Shown: one piece after another, positions 60,774-64,000 of the stretch
Numbering within the stretch: position 1 is the stretch's first letter
Layout: each line of letters opens with the position of its first letter
DNA from: Brevibacterium renqingii
Lineage (GTDB): Bacteria; Actinomycetota; Actinomycetes; Actinomycetales; Brevibacteriaceae
DNA: 64,000 nucleotides
Assembly: GCF_017808105.1 (NCBI RefSeq)
Contig: NZ_JADBHF010000011.1
Span: 1-64,000, forward strand
Direction of reading: 5' to 3'
Program-made: the position numbers and the translations under genes
The notes under the pieces: generated by a model
Seen by the model: only the letters and a program-made list of their open reading frames with translations
What the model was told of the DNA's origin: nothing
Databases searched by the model: none

Positions 60774-60779
60774 TACTGT
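60774..60779 (+). promoter_or_regulatory. -10 hexamer of a leaderless promoter (M13 peptidase gene)
   Basis: TACTGT lies exactly six bases before ATG 60786 with no ribosome site between them (TGGACC). Confidence 0.5.
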
Positions 60780-60785
60780 TGGACC

Positions 60786-62756
60786 ATGACTTCTGAAACT
60801 TCACGCCCGTCGATCAGGCCTCAGGACGACCTCTACCGCCACATCAACGGCGAGTGGATCGACTCATTCACCATCCCCGAGGACCGGGCCGGCGACGGTG
60901 CCATGCGCGAGCTCTTCGACACCGCCGAGACCAAGGTCCGCGACATCATCACCTCCGTGTCGGAAACCCCGCAGGAACCCGGCAGCGAAGGGCAGAAGGT
61001 CGCCGACCTGTTCACCTCGTTCATGGACGTCGAGCGCATCAACTCACTCGGCGTCACCCCGCTCGACTCGACCTTCGCGGCCATCGACGCCGCCGAGGAC
61101 AAGTCCGAGCTCGCCGCGCTGCTCGCCCGCCTCGAGATCGAGGGCATCGGCGGGGTGCTCGGCGGCTACGTCACCGCCGATGCGAAGGACTCCGACGTCT
61201 ACGCCCTCTACCTCGTCCAGGCCGGCATCTCCCTGCCCGACGAGGACTACTACTTCAACGACGACCACGCCGAGGTGCGGGCGAAGTTCCTCGCCCATGT
61301 GCAGAGGATCGCCGCCCTGGCCGGCCTCGGTGAGAAGTCCGGGATCACTGATACCGAGGTGGCAGCCAAGGTGATGGCGTTCGAGACCGCACTCGCCCGC
61401 CACCACTGGGACCGGGTCGCCTGCCGGGATGCGGAGAAGACCTACAACAAGTATTCGATCGCCGAGCTGCGCGACCTCGGCCCCGAGTTCGACTTCGATT
61501 CCTACCTGGGCATCCTCACCGCCGAAGCGGCCGACCTCAAGTACCTCGTGGTCTCCCAGCCCTCGTTCGTCACCGGCATGGCGAAGGTGTGGGCCGAGAC
61601 CGACATCGAGACCATCAAGACCTGGCTGCGCTTCGTCGTCGTCTCCGACACCGCGGCGCTGCTGACCGATGAGCTCGTCGAGGAGAACTTCGACTTCAAC
61701 TCCCGCACTCTCTCGGGCACGCCGGCCCTGCGGGAGCGCTGGAAGCGCGGGGTCGGACTCGTCGAGGGCTGCCTCGGTGAAGCCGTGGGCAAGCTCTACG
61801 TCTCAGCCGAGTTCCCGCCGACGGCCAAGGACGCCATCGACCATCTCGTGGCCATGCTCATCAAGGCCTATGACAAGTCGATCCGCGAACTCGACTGGAT
61901 GAGCGAGGAGACCAAGGAGCGCGCCCTTGTCAAGCTCTCGAAGTTCAGCCCGAAGGTCGGATATCCCGAGGTGTGGCGCGAGTACCCGGCCGTCATCGAT
62001 GCGACTGATCTCGTCGGCAATGTGCGCCGCTGCTCCCAGGCCGAGCATGTGCGGCAGGTCAAGCGCATCGGCGGGCCGATCGACCGGACCGAGTGGCTGA
62101 TGACCCCGCAGACGGTCAACGCCTACTTCCACCCGGTGATGAACGAGATCGTCTTCCCCGCCGCGATCCTGCAGCCGCCGTTCTTCGACGCCGAGGGTGA
62201 CGTGGCGGCGAACTTCGGTGCCATCGGCGCGGTCATCGGCCACGAGATCGGACACGGCTTCGACGATCAGGGATCACGCTACGACGGGGACGGCAACCTC
62301 GTCGACTGGTGGACCGAATCGGACCGGAAGCTGTTCGAGGAGCGCACGAACGCGCTCATCGCCCAGTACGAAGAGCTGGTTCCGGCCGGGCTCGACGAGT
62401 CCCAGCATGTCAACGGGGCGCTGACCGTCGGTGAGAACATCGGCGACCTCGGCGGCCTGTCGATCGGGTGGAAGGCGCTCGAGCTCGAACTCGGCGAAAG
62501 TGCCGGCACCCCCGGCCAGCCGGTGGCACCATCGACGGAGCAGGCGAAGTCGTTCTTCTCCGCGTGGGCGAAGGCCTGGCGGTCGAAGATGCGCACCGAG
62601 GAGCGCGTGCGTCGACTGTCGATCGACCCGCACTCGCCCGAGGAGTTCCGCTGCAACCAGGTCGTGAAGAACATGACCGCCTTCCACGACACCTACGGCG
62701 TGAGCGAGTCCGACGGCATGTACCTCGCCCCGGCCGAGCGCGTGACCATCTGGTAG
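60786..62756 (+). CDS. pepO: M13-family zinc metalloendopeptidase (PepO/neprilysin-like)
   Basis: A 656-residue gluzincin. The zinc site is VIGHEIGHGFDDQG (HEIGH at about residues 486-490), the third ligand lies in ENIGDLGGLSIGW near 550, and the substrate-binding NAYFHP motif is in TVNAYFHPVMNEIVFPAAIL. The N-terminal helical domain starts with QDDLYRHINGEWIDSFTIPE. There is no signal peptide or anchor, so like PepO it should be a cytosolic oligopeptidase. Length is typical. Starts at a leaderless promoter; its 5' end is divergent from the phosphatase gene. Confidence 0.95.
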   Translation: MTSETSRPSIRPQDDLYRHINGEWIDSFTIPEDRAGDGAMRELFDTAETKVRDIITSVSETPQEPGSEGQKVADLFTSFMDVERINSLGVTPLDSTFAAIDAAEDKSELAALLARLEIEGIGGVLGGYVTADAKDSDVYALYLVQAGISLPDEDYYFNDDHAEVRAKFLAHVQRIAALAGLGEKSGITDTEVAAKVMAFETALARHHWDRVACRDAEKTYNKYSIAELRDLGPEFDFDSYLGILTAEAADLKYLVVSQPSFVTGMAKVWAETDIETIKTWLRFVVVSDTAALLTDELVEENFDFNSRTLSGTPALRERWKRGVGLVEGCLGEAVGKLYVSAEFPPTAKDAIDHLVAMLIKAYDKSIRELDWMSEETKERALVKLSKFSPKVGYPEVWREYPAVIDATDLVGNVRRCSQAEHVRQVKRIGGPIDRTEWLMTPQTVNAYFHPVMNEIVFPAAILQPPFFDAEGDVAANFGAIGAVIGHEIGHGFDDQGSRYDGDGNLVDWWTESDRKLFEERTNALIAQYEELVPAGLDESQHVNGALTVGENIGDLGGLSIGWKALELELGESAGTPGQPVAPSTEQAKSFFSAWAKAWRSKMRTEERVRRLSIDPHSPEEFRCNQVVKNMTAFHDTYGVSESDGMYLAPAERVTIW

Positions 62757-62778
62757 GTCGGGCCGGTCGAGTTCGGGC

Positions 62779-63639
62779 TCAGGAGAACTGCGCGAAGTCG
62801 GGGCGGCGCTTCTCGCGGAAGGCGGTGAAGGCCTCGAGCGCCTCCGCACTGCCGAGGCGCTCGAGGAAGAGGGCGGATTCGGCGTCGATCTGCTCGAGCG
62901 TCGGGCCCACATCGCGCATCAGCCGCTTGGTCGCCGTCAGCGATCCCGCCGGCTGAGCCGCCAGTCTCACGGCGATCTCATGCGCCCGCGCATGGAGTTC
63001 GTCCGCGGGCACGATCGCGTTCGCGACGCCGTCGGCGACCGCCGACTGCGCGTCGAGGGCCTCGCCGAGGGCGAACATCCCGAACGCGCGCACGTGCCCG
63101 ATGCGCTGGGTCAGCAGCCTGCTCGAGGCCGCTTCGGGCACGAGGGCGAGGTTGACGAACGGGGTGCTGAGCTGAGCGTCGTCGGTCACGAGGACGTAGT
63201 CGCAGTGCAGCAGCATCGTCGTCCCGATGCCCACCGCCTTGCCCTGCACCGCCGCCACGATCGGCGTCGAGGAGTCGACGAGCGCGCGGATATAGCGCTG
63301 GACCGGCTTCTCCTCGGATGCTTCGGATCTCTGACCGGCCGCCTCCTCGGACCCCTGACCGGCCGGCTCCTCGGACCCCTGACCGGCCGGCTCCTCGGAT
63401 GCAGCGACTCCCCGACCGGCGGACTGCTCGGCGAAGTCCGCGAGGTCGTTGCCGGCGGTGAAGGTGTCGCCCTCGGAGCGCAGGACCACAGCCCGGATCG
63501 CCCTGTCCGTCTCCGCGCGCTCGAGAGCATCTGCCAGCTCGTCGTACATGCCGTTGGTCAGCGCGTTCTTCTTCGCCAAGCGGGTGAGCCTGATGGTGAG
63601 CACGCCCTCGTGCTCGGCGATGACGATGTCCTGGGCCAT
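62779..63639 (-). CDS. Enoyl-CoA hydratase/isomerase (crotonase) family protein with repeat insertion
   Basis: A 286-residue crotonase. Oxyanion-hole segments are TFTAGNDLADFAEQ and GKAVGIGTTMLLHCDYVLVT; catalytic-region STPFVNLALVPEAASSRLL and HEIAVRLAAQPAGSL follow, and the C-terminus ends with AFTAFREKRRPDFAQFS. The loop after the first oxyanion segment holds an insertion with an 8-residue repeat (SEEPAGQG twice, then SEEAAGQR). Ribosome site AAGGAG is nine bases before ATG 63639. Reaction (hydratase, isomerase or other) cannot be assigned from sequence. Confidence 0.88.
   Translation of the reverse strand: MAQDIVIAEHEGVLTIRLTRLAKKNALTNGMYDELADALERAETDRAIRAVVLRSEGDTFTAGNDLADFAEQSAGRGVAASEEPAGQGSEEPAGQGSEEAAGQRSEASEEKPVQRYIRALVDSSTPIVAAVQGKAVGIGTTMLLHCDYVLVTDDAQLSTPFVNLALVPEAASSRLLTQRIGHVRAFGMFALGEALDAQSAVADGVANAIVPADELHARAHEIAVRLAAQPAGSLTATKRLMRDVGPTLEQIDAESALFLERLGSAEALEAFTAFREKRRPDFAQFS
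63343..63390. repeat. In-gene 24-bp tandem repeat
   Basis: CTCCTCGGACCCCTGACC plus GGCCGG occurs twice without change (63343-63366, 63367-63390), with degenerate partial copies on both sides. It encodes the SEEPAGQG repeat of the crotonase and keeps the frame. Confidence 0.9.
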
Positions 63640-63723
63640 GGGTTGCGTCTCCTTCGCGAAATGTCTGCCTCCGCCCGAGCTTGGGGGTTCCATGCGGCGG
63701 GCATGTGAGGTACATTACTTCGC

Positions 63724-64000
63724 ATGCGAAATATTCTCAATGAGATCACGTCGGAGAGCGTGTCCATCCCCACCTCGGCGGGGACCATCCGCGGGCACGT
63801 GCTGGAGCCTGCGGATGCTCAGACCGTCGCGGCGGCCGTCGTCCTGCACCCGGCCACCGCCGTGCCCGAGCGCCTCTACCGAGGATTCGCCGAGTTCCTC
63901 GCCGGCGAGGGCTTCGCCGTCGTCACCTACGACTATCGCGGAACCGGAACGTCGGGTGTGCCGCGGGAGAACCGCGGCATCCGGATGCGCGACTGGATGA
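63724..64000 (+). CDS. Alpha/beta hydrolase (S33-like), 5' part only
   Basis: The window ends inside this gene, so only the first 92 codons are seen. The protein starts MRNILNEITSESVSIPTSAG and has VLHPATAVPERLYRGFAEFL then FAVVTYDYRGTGTSGVPREN, the strand and oxyanion region of alpha/beta hydrolases of the serine-aminopeptidase S33 type. The nucleophile lies beyond the end. TACATT is seven bases before ATG 63724, so a leaderless start is likely; the start codon sits in the palindrome TTCGCATGCGAA. Divergent from the crotonase gene. Confidence 0.8.
   Translation, partial: MRNILNEITSESVSIPTSAGTIRGHVLEPADAQTVAAAVVLHPATAVPERLYRGFAEFLAGEGFAVVTYDYRGTGTSGVPRENRGIRMRDWM

Noticed and set aside
1..64000. 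CRISPR arrays, rRNA, tRNA, insertion sequences, integrases
   Set aside because: No regularly spaced repeats, no transposase or integrase motifs and no tRNA-like or rRNA segments were found on reading both strands by eye; a covariance-model scan was not possible.

Overview
The window is about 64 kb of a high-GC Gram-positive chromosome. Strong GC3 bias, tight ATGA gene overlaps, leaderless genes, mycobacterial-type FprA/FdxA/APS-reductase sulfur assimilation, an LCP protein and a class F sortase all point to an actinobacterium. The mix resembles Brevibacterium or a close Micrococcales relative, but that name is inference. I see no rRNA, tRNA, CRISPR array, insertion sequence, integrase or replication origin.

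Layout. 1-6000: visibly AT-richer DNA with a three-gene minus-strand operon (membrane-anchored protein plus two tandem-domain glycosyltransferases), the end of a surface-glycan locus. 6.2-12.4 kb: acetoacetyl-CoA synthetase, three two-domain universal stress proteins and a quinone-reductase-like enzyme. 12.9-15.9 kb: APC amino-acid permease and YihY membrane protein. 16.0-25.5 kb: assimilatory sulfate-reduction locus with sirohydrochlorin chelatase, sulfite reductase, APS reductase, CysD, CysN, CobA, ferredoxin and FprA; fprA carries an in-frame TAG. A TauE/SafE exporter is divergent. 25.7-29.4 kb: class F sortase with a CHRD surface protein, MHS-type transporter, small membrane protein. 29.4-34.4 kb: thioesterase, TagGH-like ABC exporter, FAD oxidoreductase, PNPOx-fold protein with repeats. 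34.6-45.1 kb: rhodanese, DHA2 exporter, glutaminase, acidic protein, phosphoglucomutase, second ferredoxin, Crp/Fnr regulator, secreted protein, LCP ligase, MFS transporter. 45.2-48.5 kb: envelope-stress-like trio and an Xre regulator/membrane-protein pair. 48.8-64 kb: D-lactate dehydrogenase, RarA, MFS transporter, GntR regulator, SdhA-like flavoprotein, LysR regulator, LLM oxidoreductase, PQQ-type sugar dehydrogenase lipoprotein, CopC protein, low-MW phosphatase, PepO-like M13 peptidase, crotonase, and a hydrolase cut by the window end.

How it fits together. The sulfur operon encodes ATP sulfurylase (CysDN), APS reduction (CysH), sulfite reduction (Sir), an NADPH-to-Sir electron chain (FprA-FdxA) and both ends of siroheme synthesis (CobA, CbiX-type chelatase). 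TagGH and LCP are the export and ligation steps of a wall glycopolymer, which the low-GC glycosyltransferases and phosphoglucomutase could feed. Several non-coding signals stand out: a perfect 27-bp hairpin at 35.1 kb, tandem duplications spanning the stop codons of three genes, palindromes overlapping promoters of regulator genes, and leaderless promoters with a constant 6-nt hexamer-to-start spacing.
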